NCBI GenBank assembly: GCA_036518635.1
Contig: DATDMT010000275.1
Coordinates: 1-46,954 of the forward strand
Source: AWTP1-18 sp036518635
GTDB lineage: Bacteria > Pseudomonadota > Gammaproteobacteria > Burkholderiales > Rhodocyclaceae
Length of the DNA stretch: 46,954 nucleotides
Direction of reading: 5' to 3'
Positions 1-7,670 of the stretch are shown one piece after another. How positions within the stretch are numbered: position 1 is the stretch's first letter; each line of letters begins with the position of its first letter. The position numbers were made by a program, and so were the translations under genes. The notes beneath the pieces are model-generated. The model had not been told where the DNA came from. It ran no database searches and saw only the letters and a list, made by a program, of their open reading frames with translations.

Positions 1-77
1 CATCCTCCTAGGTCGGGGGGAGCGTGCCGGTGGACGCGGGCGATGGGCGGACGGAGTGCGACCCCGCGCGGCCCCAT
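1..77 (-). CDS. Partial 5' end of riboswitch-controlled ORF running off the left edge
   Basis: Downstream of the leftward cobalamin riboswitch an ATG at 77-75 follows an AGGAGG ribosome site (93-88) by nine bases and opens a frame without stop to the window edge, beginning MGPRGVALRPP. The 11-base sequence CCTAGGAGGAT recurs at 12-2, so the real initiation codon may lie just left of the window and the 25 codons seen may be a leader or may not be translated. The residues resemble no family I know. In B12-regulated loci the controlled gene is usually a TonB-dependent receptor, transporter or cobalamin synthesis gene; that is expectation, not something visible here. Confidence 0.3.
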   Translation of the reverse strand, partial: MGPRGVALRPPIARVHRHAPPDLGG

Positions 78-121
78 GCCGCGAATCCTCCTAGGGTGCG
101 CCCCGCCCCTGGTCAGAAAAA

Positions 122-299
122 GAATTCCGACGGCAGGTCTCCTGGCTTGCGGGTCGTCGCCGCGCGTCCGCCTTCCCGGTTGCCCAGTGGCTGATATGGA
201 CGCGCCGCTCGCCGCTTACAGTTGCGGGGGCAGCCCCGGAATTTGCGCCTGAAGGCGCAGCACCGGATTCCCTTTTGATCCCCTTGCGGGGAACCATCG
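122..299 (-). promoter_or_regulatory. Cobalamin (AdoCbl) riboswitch, leftward
   Basis: Read on the minus strand, the region contains the hallmark blocks in the right order: the GGTTCCCCGC...GGGAATCCGGTG entry segment (about 295-255), CCCCCGCAACTGTAAGCGG (231-213), the CACTGGG and GGGAAGGCGG blocks (about 190-168), and the closing B12 box AGCCAGGAGACCTGCC (147-132). It should repress the gene beginning at or beyond the left edge when adenosylcobalamin is abundant. The ribosome site that follows at 93-88 is 40 bases past the B12 box, so control could be at translation or at termination; no clear terminator stem with a T-run is visible before the edge. Confidence 0.93.
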
Positions 300-307
300 T
301 GGCCGGG

Positions 308-336
308 AATTTAAATCATGACTTTTGGATGGTCAA
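308..336 (-). promoter_or_regulatory. Sigma-70 promoter for the leftward riboswitch transcript
   Basis: On the minus strand a TTGACC -35 box (336-331) and a TAAATT -10 box (313-308) are separated by 17 bases. The start site would lie a few bases before the riboswitch, which fits. The local AT-richness (300-380) contrasts with the surrounding GC-rich DNA. Confidence 0.6.
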
Positions 337-391
337 GGGCTGGACCACTAAATATTGTGGTTATCAGGTAGAGGCAGTCAATATCTTGTGG

Positions 392-1717
392 TCAATCGGC
401 GTCGCTGGCGGCGTTGAGCGTGGCGTGGCCGCTGTGCAGTTGCACTAGGGCCGCGGCGAAGCTGGTGACGCCGGCGCCCTTGAACAGCAAACAGGGTTTG
501 CCGAGCTGCTTGCATTCGCGCTTCAGTCGGTAGTAGGCCGGGTGCGAGACGCAGTCGGTGGGGCACAGCACCGCGTCGGCGCCCTGGATCATTTCCGGCA
601 GGCGCGACAGGGCCTCCTCCTGGCCGCCGTCGTGGTGGCTCAGTTTCAGGCCGAGGCGTTCCGCCAGTTGGCGGTACTGCGTCAGCAACTGGGTGCGGCC
701 ACCGACGCAGAGGATGCGCCGCGGGCCGCCGGTTTCTACAGCGCTGGCGATACTTTCCGGGCACTCGCCGCAGTCGTCGGCACAGGTGCCGCCGTCGGCC
801 AGCAGCAGGCGCTCCAGGGCATTCCGTTCCGCTCCCAGATCGTCGCGCTCCCGGCGGATTTCGGTCAGCGCTACGCGCAGTTCGGCCGCCTGCTGTTCCA
901 GGCTGCGCGCCCGTTCCGCCTCGGCCAGCAGGCGCTCGTTGGCGAGGCTCAAGCCCATCAGGCGACGCCCCATATCGATCATCGCCGCGCCGGATTCGAA
1001 CTGTTCCAGGCGCGTTTGCAATTGCTCCAGCCGGACGCGCTGACAGTCGGCCATGGCTTCGCCGGATTCGAGGGCATCGATGCGCGTGCGCAATTCGGCT
1101 TCGCGCCGAGCGTAGTCGACGAGGGATTTGCTGCGCTGCTTGCGCTGTTCGAATACCTCCCGCTCCAGATAGGTCAGGCGCCGTGTGTCGGCCGCCTGAC
1201 CGGCGCCGACCTGGTGCGACAGCATATGGATGTCGGCGTAGAGCCGGTTGCGGGTCTCGGCGCTGGCGTGCTTGTGGCTCACCGCCGCCCACAGGGGGCC
1301 GGCAACTTCGCCCCGGCCCAGGCATTCCTGCCATAGCCGCAGCACCTCGGCGTCGCTGCGGGCGATTTCGAAGTGGCGCAGCGGTTCGCGATACGCCTGG
1401 TCGAAATGCTTTTGCAGCGCCTCGGAAAATTCGTTGCGCTCGCGGGCGTAGTTGACCGCTTCGCCGTGCAGGGCGAATGCGTCGTTCAGCTTGGCGCTGA
1501 AGTGGAAACGCCGCGCCAGGCGCTGCAGCTCGCCTAGGGGCAGGCAGGTGCCGATCACCGGGCAGTGCAGCTTGCCCTCCAGGTGCCACAGCTTGCGCCG
1601 CGCTAGCGGCGTGGCGACGGGTGCGCTGAGGGGCGGCGTCAGCGGCAGTTCGCCGACATCGGCGGTACTGGCGAACAGGCCGGCGATACGCTGGCCTAGG
1701 GTGTGCTCCGGCTTCAT
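392..1717 (-). CDS. DUF2325 domain-containing protein
   Basis: A 441-residue protein. The C-terminal quarter (about 335-430) is a DUF2325 domain: ILCVGGR, then LSHHDGG, a GADAVLCPTDCVSHPAYY block and a final KGAGVTSFAAAL. The middle (about 180-310) is long charged alpha-helix with coiled-coil character, and a cysteine cluster CADDCGEC sits just before the DUF2325 domain, with further cysteines inside it, suggesting metal or redox chemistry. No signal peptide or membrane segment is seen, so it is probably cytoplasmic. It is the last gene of a three-gene leftward set (43-aa, 90-aa, this protein) headed by a Fur-like box, which suggests an iron-responsive role. Molecular function is unknown. Confidence 0.9.
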   Translation of the reverse strand: MKPEHTLGQRIAGLFASTADVGELPLTPPLSAPVATPLARRKLWHLEGKLHCPVIGTCLPLGELQRLARRFHFSAKLNDAFALHGEAVNYARERNEFSEALQKHFDQAYREPLRHFEIARSDAEVLRLWQECLGRGEVAGPLWAAVSHKHASAETRNRLYADIHMLSHQVGAGQAADTRRLTYLEREVFEQRKQRSKSLVDYARREAELRTRIDALESGEAMADCQRVRLEQLQTRLEQFESGAAMIDMGRRLMGLSLANERLLAEAERARSLEQQAAELRVALTEIRRERDDLGAERNALERLLLADGGTCADDCGECPESIASAVETGGPRRILCVGGRTQLLTQYRQLAERLGLKLSHHDGGQEEALSRLPEMIQGADAVLCPTDCVSHPAYYRLKRECKQLGKPCLLFKGAGVTSFAAALVQLHSGHATLNAASDAD

Positions 1718-1730
1718 GGCATGCCCCCGC

Positions 1731-2003
1731 TCAATGGGCGAGGGCCGTCAGGCGCCCGGCGCCGGCCGGGGCTTGCAGGCAGGCGCTGAGTTCGTCCTCC
1801 AACTGGCTCAGCACTTGGGCAGCGACATCGCGCAACAGCGGCTCGGTGTCGCAGTGGCGCAGCACGAAGCGCAATTGATGCACGGTGATGGCCTGCTGGC
1901 GCGGGCAGCGCCCGCTTTGCGGCGGGCTGCTGAGTGCCCACAGCAGCGAGGCCAGTACGGCTTGCAGGGAAGGAGCTGAGGCGGGTAGATCGCGCGGGTC
2001 CAT
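1731..2003 (-). CDS. Conserved-looking hypothetical protein, 90 aa
   Basis: A 90-residue soluble protein lying 13 bases upstream of the DUF2325 gene on the same strand, almost certainly co-transcribed. Its ATG at 2003 follows a GGAGACC ribosome site. The C-terminal half (ITVHQLRFVLRHCDTEPLL...) looks helical, with no signal peptide or membrane segment. I do not recognise the family. Its position between a small membrane protein and the DUF2325 gene behind a Fur-like box makes it part of a probable iron-regulated unit. Confidence 0.7.
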   Translation of the reverse strand: MDPRDLPASAPSLQAVLASLLWALSSPPQSGRCPRQQAITVHQLRFVLRHCDTEPLLRDVAAQVLSQLEDELSACLQAPAGAGRLTALAH

Positions 2004-2012
2004 GGCGGTCTC

Positions 2013-2144
2013 CTACAGCGCGGCGCCGGCCGACTGCGCGGCGAGGACCAGCCACAGGCCGAGGCCGATGGCCAGCACGCTGGCGGCGAGACGGAGGGTT
2101 TGCGCCTCCGGGCGGAGGGGAGTGCGGGGCAAGCCGAGTGACAT
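2013..2144 (-). CDS. Small single-span membrane protein, 43 aa
   Basis: A 43-codon frame with ATG at 2144 preceded by AAGGA at good spacing. The protein has a short charged N-terminus (residues 1-18, several Arg) and one hydrophobic segment (about 19-39, rich in Leu/Ala), consistent with an inner-membrane N-in single-pass peptide. It is the first gene after the Fur-like box at 2262-2280 and stands ten bases before the 90-aa gene. Small leading genes in iron operons are sometimes HemP-type, but the HemP motif is not visible. Function unknown. Confidence 0.6.
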   Translation of the reverse strand: MSLGLPRTPLRPEAQTLRLAASVLAIGLGLWLVLAAQSAGAAL

Positions 2145-2261
2145 GGCAGTTCCTTTGCTGAAAAAGGCGCTGACTGGCTATCCCGTGTGGCGGCTGGCTG
2201 GCTGGCGCAGGGGCGATGCCCCGGTGTCCGACGATGGCGCAGCCGACATGCAAAACGGCTA

Positions 2262-2280
2262 CTTGCGAACTATTCTCATC
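2262..2280. promoter_or_regulatory. Probable Fur box
   Basis: The 19-mer CTTGCGAACTATTCTCATC resembles the common proteobacterial Fur site (inverted halves of the type TGCGAA and TTCTCA around one base). It is AT-rich in a GC-rich setting and lies 118 bases upstream of the 43-aa gene, in position to repress the leftward operon 2144-392 when iron is plentiful. Assignment rests on motif similarity only. Confidence 0.65.
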
Positions 2281-2311
2281 TAGCCGGGGGCGCCTGTCAA
2301 CCCGGAACGGT

Positions 2312-2399
2312 GGTTTCACCACGAAGAACACGAAGAAACTGCGGGGATGTGGTGTCTCGGGTGCTTCCTCTTCGTGTTCTCGGTGCTCTCCGTGGTCAA
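2312..2399. repeat. CACGAAG-type intergenic inverted repeat
   Basis: The left arm (2315-2338, TTCACCACGAAGAACACGAA...) is complementary to the right arm (2365-2399, TTCCTCTTCGTGTTCT...CCGTGGTCAA) apart from a roughly nine-base insertion in the right arm, giving a long imperfect hairpin. The CACGAAGAACACGAAG word belongs to a dispersed intergenic repeat I know from many proteobacterial genomes. It sits just past the 3' end of the btuF-like gene and may help end that transcript. Confidence 0.6.
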
Positions 2400-3199
2400 T
2401 CGCTTTTCTTCGCCGCCCAAGCGTCGAAGATTGCCGTCAGACGCGGCAGGCCGAGGCGGATCGCGGCGGGGCCGGGGGCCAGGATGTCGGGGGACTTGAT
2501 CTCGTAGAGCTGGCCGTCGCGCACTGCCGGCACGTTCTCCCAGCCCGGTCGCGCCAGCACCTGCTCGGGGCGAAACTTCTTGCCGCACCAGGAGCCGATG
2601 ACGATGTCCGGGGCGCGCTGGGCCGGCTCCAGCGGATCGGCGATGATGCGTTGCTTGGCGCCCGGATGCAGTGCCTTTTCGGCATAGATGTCCTCGCCGC
2701 CAGCGATGGCGATCAGCTCCGAGGCCCAGCCGATGCCGGAGATCAGCGGCTCGTTCCATTCCTCGAAGAACACCCGCGGCACGGCATCACGGCGCAATGC
2801 GGCGGCACGAGCCCGGCCCAGTTCGGCTTCGAGTTCGTCTATCAGTTGTGCAGCCCGGTCCATGGCGCCAACCAGGCGGCCGACGGTATCGACGAAGCGC
2901 AGGATGCCGGCCACCGTGCGTTGGTTGAAGACATGCACCTCAATGCCGGCCCGCACTAGCTCCGCTGCCATCTCCGCCTGCAGGTCGGAAAAGGCCAGCA
3001 CCAGGTCGGGCTGCACGGCGAGGATCTTGTCGATCCGCGCAGTCGAAAAGCCGCTGATCTTCGGTTTCTCCTTGCGCGCCCGGGGCGGATGCACGGTGAA
3101 ACCGGAAATGCCGGCGATGCGATCTTCCTCGCCGAGGGCGTAGAGCACCTCGACCGATTCGGACGACAGGCAGGCGATGCGCTTGGGTAGGAAGCTCAT
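2396..3199 (-). CDS. BtuF-like cobalamin-binding protein without signal peptide
   Basis: A 267-residue periplasmic-binding-protein-type fold (Peripla_BP_2, the BtuF/FepB class): ACLSSESVEVLYALGEEDRI at the start, the KPKISGFSTARIDKILAVQPDLVLAF block, and a second lobe with GSWCGKKF. Unlike BtuF it begins directly with the domain (MSFLPKRIACLSSE) and has no export signal or lipobox. The ATG at 3199 overlaps the TGA of the upstream btuF by four bases (ATGA), which fixes the start and indicates translational coupling. It could be a cytoplasmic corrinoid-binding protein, a family often listed simply as cobalamin-binding protein. The ligand is inferred from its neighbour and family, not demonstrated. 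Confidence 0.85.
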   Translation of the reverse strand: MSFLPKRIACLSSESVEVLYALGEEDRIAGISGFTVHPPRARKEKPKISGFSTARIDKILAVQPDLVLAFSDLQAEMAAELVRAGIEVHVFNQRTVAGILRFVDTVGRLVGAMDRAAQLIDELEAELGRARAAALRRDAVPRVFFEEWNEPLISGIGWASELIAIAGGEDIYAEKALHPGAKQRIIADPLEPAQRAPDIVIGSWCGKKFRPEQVLARPGWENVPAVRDGQLYEIKSPDILAPGPAAIRLGLPRLTAIFDAWAAKKSD

Positions 3200-4077
3200 T
3201 TCGCCACCCGCCTTGCTCGCGCCTGCTCCAACTGGCCGCAGAGCATCTCGGCGCCGTCCAGGAGGCGTGGCGTGTGGCGCTGGATCAGGCCCGGCGGAAT
3301 GTGGAACAGGTTGCCGCGCTTCACCGCCGTGAGCTGGGGCCAGCGCTTCCAGTCGTCCAGCCACTCGGGCCGCGCCTCGTCCATGCCGCTGGCGACGATG
3401 GCCTCCGGGTCGGCGGCCAGCACCGCTTCGGCGCTGACCGTCGGCGCCAGGGCCGGCAGGGCGGCGAAAATGTTCACGCCGCCGCAGAGGCGGATCGCAT
3501 CGCTGATGATCTGCTTGTCGTTGATCGTGGTCAGCGGCTGCTTCCACACCTCGTAGAACACCCGCACCGGCGGCTGAGCGCCGTAGCGCGCGCGCAGCGC
3601 GGCGAGGCGCGTGCGCAGGGCCGCCGCCGCCTTGTTCGCCACCGCCTCGCTGCCGGCCAGACGGCCGTAGCCTTCCAGGCTGCGGGCCACGTCGTCGATG
3701 CGGTCGGGCTGGGTGGTGTAGACCGGAATCCCCAGGGCCTTGATCTTGTCCACATGGGCCGAGACGTTGCCGCTTTGCCAGGCAATCACCAGGTCGGGCT
3801 TGAGTGACGCCAGGGCTTCCAGGTCCACCCGCTCGTAGCCGCCGATCCGGGGCAGGCGCTTGGCCGCCTCCGGGTAGTCGCTGTAATCCACCGTGCCGAC
3901 GATGCGCTCGCCGGCGCCGGCGGCGAACAGCACCTCGGTGACGTGGGGCGCCAGGCTGATGATGCGCTTCGCCGGCGCGGCCAGACGCAGGGTGACGCCG
4001 CTATCGTCCTTGATGACGATCTCGGCATGGGCGGCGATGCCGCAACAGGACAGGGCAAGGGCAAGCAGGAATTTCAT
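3196..4077 (-). CDS. btuF: Cobalamin ABC transporter substrate-binding protein BtuF
   Basis: A 293-residue exported binding protein: cleavable signal peptide at 1-18 (ending AAHA), then IIKDDSG-type entry, RIISLAPHVTEVLFAAGAG, PRIGGYERVDLEALASLKPDL, and a C-terminal lobe with VRVFYEVWKQPLTTIN. This matches BtuF-family periplasmic proteins, which deliver vitamin B12 or cobinamide to BtuCD. No btuC or btuD lies in the window, so the transporter subunits are presumably to the left. It is divergent from cobQ across 81 bases that contain a purine-rich GAGAG tract (4084-4117) but no recognisable riboswitch. Confidence 0.92.
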   Translation of the reverse strand: MKFLLALALSCCGIAAHAEIVIKDDSGVTLRLAAPAKRIISLAPHVTEVLFAAGAGERIVGTVDYSDYPEAAKRLPRIGGYERVDLEALASLKPDLVIAWQSGNVSAHVDKIKALGIPVYTTQPDRIDDVARSLEGYGRLAGSEAVANKAAAALRTRLAALRARYGAQPPVRVFYEVWKQPLTTINDKQIISDAIRLCGGVNIFAALPALAPTVSAEAVLAADPEAIVASGMDEARPEWLDDWKRWPQLTAVKRGNLFHIPPGLIQRHTPRLLDGAEMLCGQLEQARARRVAK

Positions 4078-4158
4078 GGGGGAAGTCGAGAGCCGAGAGT
4101 AGAGAGTGGAGAGCCGGGGGCGATAATTGCGGCCTTGATTCAGCCGATGATTCTACCG

Positions 4159-5637
4159 ATGCCCCACCACCAAACTTCGCCCTTGAACCGTCAGCGCATA
4201 AGCGCGCTGATGGTTCAGGGGTGCACTTCGGACGCAGGCAAGAGCACCTTGGTCGCGGCGCTGTGCCGCATCTTCAGGCGCCGCGGCATGCGTGTCGCCC
4301 CCTTCAAGCCGCAGAACATGGCGCTCAACTCGGCGGTCACCGAAGATGGCGGCGAGATCGGTCGCGCCCAGGCGTTGCAGGCCCTGGCCGCCGGTGTCGC
4401 GCCGCGTATCGACTTCAACCCGGTGCTGCTGAAGCCCACCACCGACCAGCGCGCCCAGGTGATCGTGCACGGCCACGCCGTGGACACCCTCGATGCCCGT
4501 GACTACCACGAGTACAAGCGCGTTGCGATGGACGCGGTGATGGCGAGCTGGCAGTGCCTGACCGCCGAATTCGACTGCGTCGTCGTCGAAGGCGCCGGCA
4601 GCCCCGCCGAGATCAATCTGCGCGACCGCGACATTGCCAACATGGGCTTCGCCGAAGTGGCCGACGTGCCGGTGATCCTGATCGCCGATATCGACCGGGG
4701 CGGCGTCTTCGCCCACATCGTCGGCACCCTGGAACTGCTTTCCGCATCGGAGCGGGATCGCGTCAAGGGCTTCGTCATCAACCGCTTCCGCGGCGACATC
4801 GGTTTGCTGCAATCGGGCCTGGATTGGCTCGAACAGCGCACCGGCAAGCCGGTGCTGGGCGTGCTGCCCTATCTGCACGGCCTGATGCTGGATGCCGAGG
4901 ATGCGCTGGCTACGGCGACGGTGGACAAGACCACGGCGCGCTTGCGCGTCGCCGCCATCGTCTACCCGCGCTGCTCCAACCACAACGACCTCGACCCGCT
5001 GCGCCTGCACCCCGAGGTGGACTTCCGCTGGGTCGGCCCCGGCGACACCGTGCCGCCCTGCGACCTGCTGGTGCTGCCCGGCTCCAAGGCGGTCCGCGCC
5101 GACCTGCAATGGCTGCGCGAGCAGGGCTATGAGGAAGGCATTCGTCGCCACCTGCGCTATGGCGGCAAGCTGATCGGCATCTGCGGCGGCTTGCAGATGC
5201 TTGGCGACAGCCTGCACGATCCCCTCGGCCTCGAAGGCGAGCCGGGCAGCAGCGCCGGCCTCGGCCTGCTGGATTACGCGACGGTGCTGGAGGCGGAAAA
5301 GCAGTTGCGCAACGTCGGCGGCACGCTGGCACTGCCGGGCGCGGCGCCCGTGGCCGGTTACGAAATCCATATGGGTGTCACTCACGGCCCCGCCCTGTCG
5401 CGCCCCGCCGCGCTGCTCGACGGCAAACCCGACGGTGCCGTCAGCGACGACGGCCAGATTCTCGCCAGCTACTGCCACGGCCTGTTCGACCACCCCGATG
5501 CGCTCGCCGCATTGCTGGCCTGGGCCGGCATGGCGGGCGGCGCGCGGGTGGATTTCGCCGCGCGGCGCGAGGCGGATATCGAACGCCTGGCGGATGCGGT
5601 GGAGCAGGCGCTGGACTGGCAGCGGTTTCCCAATTAA
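4159..5637 (+). CDS. cobQ: Cobyric acid synthase CobQ
   Basis: A 492-residue amidotransferase that amidates four side chains of adenosylcobyrinic acid a,c-diamide using glutamine and ATP. The N-terminal dethiobiotin-synthetase-like ATPase domain starts with MVQGCTSDAGKSTLVAAL (P-loop), includes FKPQNMALNS and VVEGAGSPAEINL. The C-terminal class I glutaminase-like domain shows the LIGICGGLQMLG nucleophile elbow and ASYCHGLFDHP. In-frame ATGs exist at 4147, 4159 and 4210; none has a convincing ribosome site, and 4159 gives the usual short N-terminal extension. Convergent with the membrane-protein gene at 5681. Confidence 0.97.
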   Translation: MPHHQTSPLNRQRISALMVQGCTSDAGKSTLVAALCRIFRRRGMRVAPFKPQNMALNSAVTEDGGEIGRAQALQALAAGVAPRIDFNPVLLKPTTDQRAQVIVHGHAVDTLDARDYHEYKRVAMDAVMASWQCLTAEFDCVVVEGAGSPAEINLRDRDIANMGFAEVADVPVILIADIDRGGVFAHIVGTLELLSASERDRVKGFVINRFRGDIGLLQSGLDWLEQRTGKPVLGVLPYLHGLMLDAEDALATATVDKTTARLRVAAIVYPRCSNHNDLDPLRLHPEVDFRWVGPGDTVPPCDLLVLPGSKAVRADLQWLREQGYEEGIRRHLRYGGKLIGICGGLQMLGDSLHDPLGLEGEPGSSAGLGLLDYATVLEAEKQLRNVGGTLALPGAAPVAGYEIHMGVTHGPALSRPAALLDGKPDGAVSDDGQILASYCHGLFDHPDALAALLAWAGMAGGARVDFAARREADIERLADAVEQALDWQRFPN

Positions 5638-5680
5638 CCCCGGCGCCTTTGGATCCCCCTTACGCCCGTTGGCATCAGGT

Positions 5681-6406
5681 TCAAGGCGTGGCGCTGGGGC
5701 GATTGGGGAGCGTGCGAATGTCGCGGATCGCCGGCGGCGGCGCGGTGATGGGGCGCTGTGGCATTCGTTCGGGTGGCAGGACGAGGTTCGGCGACGGCAG
5801 CGATATAGGCGTATTTCCACATGGCGGAAGAGGCAACTGTACCTGCGCGACATCGTCGGCTTGGCCGCCTTGGGCACGGTACTGGGCGAATGCTTCGGCG
5901 AGCATTTGATCGTAGCCCTCGGGGTGGCGTGCGCGCAGTTGTTGGTCCTGCGCCAAGCGGTTTTCCCAGTGGGGGCGCCGATCCCGCAGGTCGATCACGC
6001 GTTGGGCCGCCGAGGACAGCGCGTAGGCCGGATCGCGCTCGGCAATGCATCCCAGGGTTTGCCGCGGGGCAGGGGCCGCGGCTGGCGTTGGAGCGGGTAG
6101 CGGCTTGGTCGGGATGGGCATGGCGCGGTAGCCGAATCTTTCCTGCAGATAATTTCTGCCGCGGGCGACGCCCATGGCTAGCAGCGGCAAGATAAAGACC
6201 AGGGCGGTGAGTAGCGCCGGGGTGCGCCGCTGCCCTTTCGTCTGGGTCAGCAGCAACGGCGCCATCAGCAGGCCGAGCATGGCCGCGAGGGTGGCCGGAA
6301 TCGCTATGCCGAGCCCGGACCACTCGCCGCTGCTGCCGGGGAAGGCGGCAGCGAGCACAGCGATCAGGTCGAGACCGATGGCGAGAAACGCCAGGATGAA
6401 CAGCAC
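5681..6406 (-). CDS. Hypothetical membrane protein with proline-rich tail
   Basis: A protein of 241 residues from a GTG at 6406, with three hydrophobic segments (about 2-21, 32-53, 63-81) then a Pro/Ala-rich linker, a helical block with one Cys (TLGCIAERDPAYALSS, about 117-180) and a second Pro-rich C-terminus. I do not recognise the family. The frame stays open upstream to an in-frame stop at 6470-6472 and the extra residues (…TPGRKLGRAV) read like a natural N-terminus. The only codon there with a good ribosome site is an ATT at 6466-6464 (AGGA seven bases before), so a rare ATT start is possible. Coding potential is moderate. Confidence 0.55.
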   Translation of the reverse strand: MLFILAFLAIGLDLIAVLAAAFPGSSGEWSGLGIAIPATLAAMLGLLMAPLLLTQTKGQRRTPALLTALVFILPLLAMGVARGRNYLQERFGYRAMPIPTKPLPAPTPAAAPAPRQTLGCIAERDPAYALSSAAQRVIDLRDRRPHWENRLAQDQQLRARHPEGYDQMLAEAFAQYRAQGGQADDVAQVQLPLPPCGNTPISLPSPNLVLPPERMPQRPITAPPPAIRDIRTLPNRPSATP

Positions 6407-6505
6407 CGCCCGGCCAAGCTTGCGACCGGGCGTCAGCGCGGTAGAGGGCGGTTCAACGGCGGAAATTCTTCAATCCTCGTTATGCCGATGGTGTCGCCAG
6501 GTCTA

Positions 6506-6988
6506 CTACGCCAAGGCTGCGGCGATCTCCCCTTCGATACTCTCCGGCGCATCGTTCGGCGCGTAGCGTTTGACTACTTCTCCCTTGCCGTTCACCAGGA
6601 ACTTGGTGAAGTTCCATTTGATCGCCTCGGTGCCCAGCACGCCGGGGGCGGCGGATTTGAGGTGTTGGTAGAGCGGGTGGCTGCCTTCGCCGTTGACTTC
6701 AATCTTGGCGAACAGGGGGAAGGTGACGTCGTAGTGCAGGCTGCAGAATTCCGCGATCTCGGCTTCGCCACCTGGCTCCTGGTGGCCGAACTGGTCGCAG
6801 GGGAAGCCGAGGATCACCAGGCCCTGATCCCGGTACTTGCGCCACAGCGCTTCCAGGCCCGTGTATTGCGGGGTGAAGCCGCACTTGCTGGCGACGTTGA
6901 CGATCAGCAGGGTCTTGCCGGCGTAGGCGCCCAGGGTCTGGGTTTCGCCTTTGATGGTGCGCACTTCGATCTGGTGCAGTTTGCTCAT
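6506..6988 (-). CDS. Glutathione peroxidase (Cys type)
   Basis: A 160-residue thioredoxin-fold peroxidase that reduces hydroperoxides with glutathione or thioredoxin. The catalytic set is complete: peroxidatic Cys36 in NVASKCGFTPQY, Gln70 in FGHQEPG, and Trp125/Asn126 in IKWNFTKFLV. A second cysteine (Cys64, FPCDQFG) could act as resolving residue. The ATG at 6988 is preceded by GGAGACAGCC, whereas an upstream in-frame ATG at 7000 has no ribosome site. It lies 33 bases after cobP on the same strand and is probably co-transcribed. Cytoplasmic, with no signal peptide. Confidence 0.95.
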   Translation of the reverse strand: MSKLHQIEVRTIKGETQTLGAYAGKTLLIVNVASKCGFTPQYTGLEALWRKYRDQGLVILGFPCDQFGHQEPGGEAEIAEFCSLHYDVTFPLFAKIEVNGEGSHPLYQHLKSAAPGVLGTEAIKWNFTKFLVNGKGEVVKRYAPNDAPESIEGEIAAALA

Positions 6989-7021
6989 GGCTGTCTCCAT
7001 TATTACGGGTGGGGTTTCCCC

Positions 7022-7615
7022 TCAGTCTCCGCCGAGTGGGTTGTTGAAAATTGGAATGTTGCCCGGTGTCTTGAGTTCCAGCGGCAGGCCGGCAGCGACC
7101 AAGGTGACGCGCTCGGCTAGCGCCGCGATGCGCTGGTTGAGACGGCCCTGCTCATCGGCGAAGAGGCGGGTGCTGGCGCCGAGGGGGACGATGCCGAGGC
7201 CAACTTCGTTGCTGACCAGGATGATGCGGCCGGGCAGGGTCGGCAGGGTCTCCAGCAGGGCCTGCTGCTCGCCCTGGAACAGGGGGCAGGCGATGGCCTC
7301 GCCGGCTTCGGCCTGGGCGCCGGCGCGGCCCTGGAACAGCAGGTTGGACAGCCACAGGGTCAGACAGTCCACGATCAGGCAGCGCTGCTGGGCGGCTTCG
7401 CGGCGCAGGGCGGCGGCGAGTTTCAGCGGCGCTTCGATCAGCGTCCAATGGCCGGGACGGCGCGCCCGGTGGTGGGCGATGCGCGCCGCCATTTCGGCGT
7501 CGCCGGCTTCGGCCGTGGCGAGATAGCCGACCGCCATCCCGGATTCGGCCGCGCGTTTTTCGGCCAGGGCGCTCTTGCCGGAACGGGCGCCGCCGAGGAT
7601 CAGTTCGATGCTCAT
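7022..7615 (-). CDS. cobP: Adenosylcobinamide kinase / adenosylcobinamide-phosphate guanylyltransferase
   Basis: A 197-residue bifunctional enzyme (CobP/CobU) that phosphorylates adenosylcobinamide and then attaches GMP to give AdoCbi-GDP for CobS. The P-loop GGARSGKS occupies residues 6-13 straight after MSIELIL, followed by YLATAEAGDAEM, IAHHRARRP (the His of the GMP-intermediate region), the VDCLTLWLSNLL block and VSNEVGLGIVP, all typical. The ATG at 7615 places the P-loop at the expected distance; a longer frame to 7660 is unlikely. Leftward, likely in one transcript with the glutathione peroxidase. Confidence 0.96.
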   Translation of the reverse strand: MSIELILGGARSGKSALAEKRAAESGMAVGYLATAEAGDAEMAARIAHHRARRPGHWTLIEAPLKLAAALRREAAQQRCLIVDCLTLWLSNLLFQGRAGAQAEAGEAIACPLFQGEQQALLETLPTLPGRIILVSNEVGLGIVPLGASTRLFADEQGRLNQRIAALAERVTLVAAGLPLELKTPGNIPIFNNPLGGD

Positions 7616-7670
7616 CGGCGCAGGGTAGCACGGCGTCGCGGGCTGTTTTTGCACCCGCAAACGTCATGGG

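Noticed and set aside
378..1589. Long alternative frame overlapping the DUF2325 gene
   Set aside because: Arg/Pro/Ala-rich shadow typical of GC-rich DNA; the DUF2325 frame has clear domain motifs.
4084..4117. Purine-rich GAGAG tract between btuF and cobQ as a tandem repeat or regulatory site
   Set aside because: Units are irregular and short; nothing supports function beyond low complexity, and no riboswitch blocks are present.
4153..5877. 574-codon minus-strand frame opposite cobQ
   Set aside because: Antisense shadow of cobQ; composition lacks protein-like motifs while cobQ is unmistakable.
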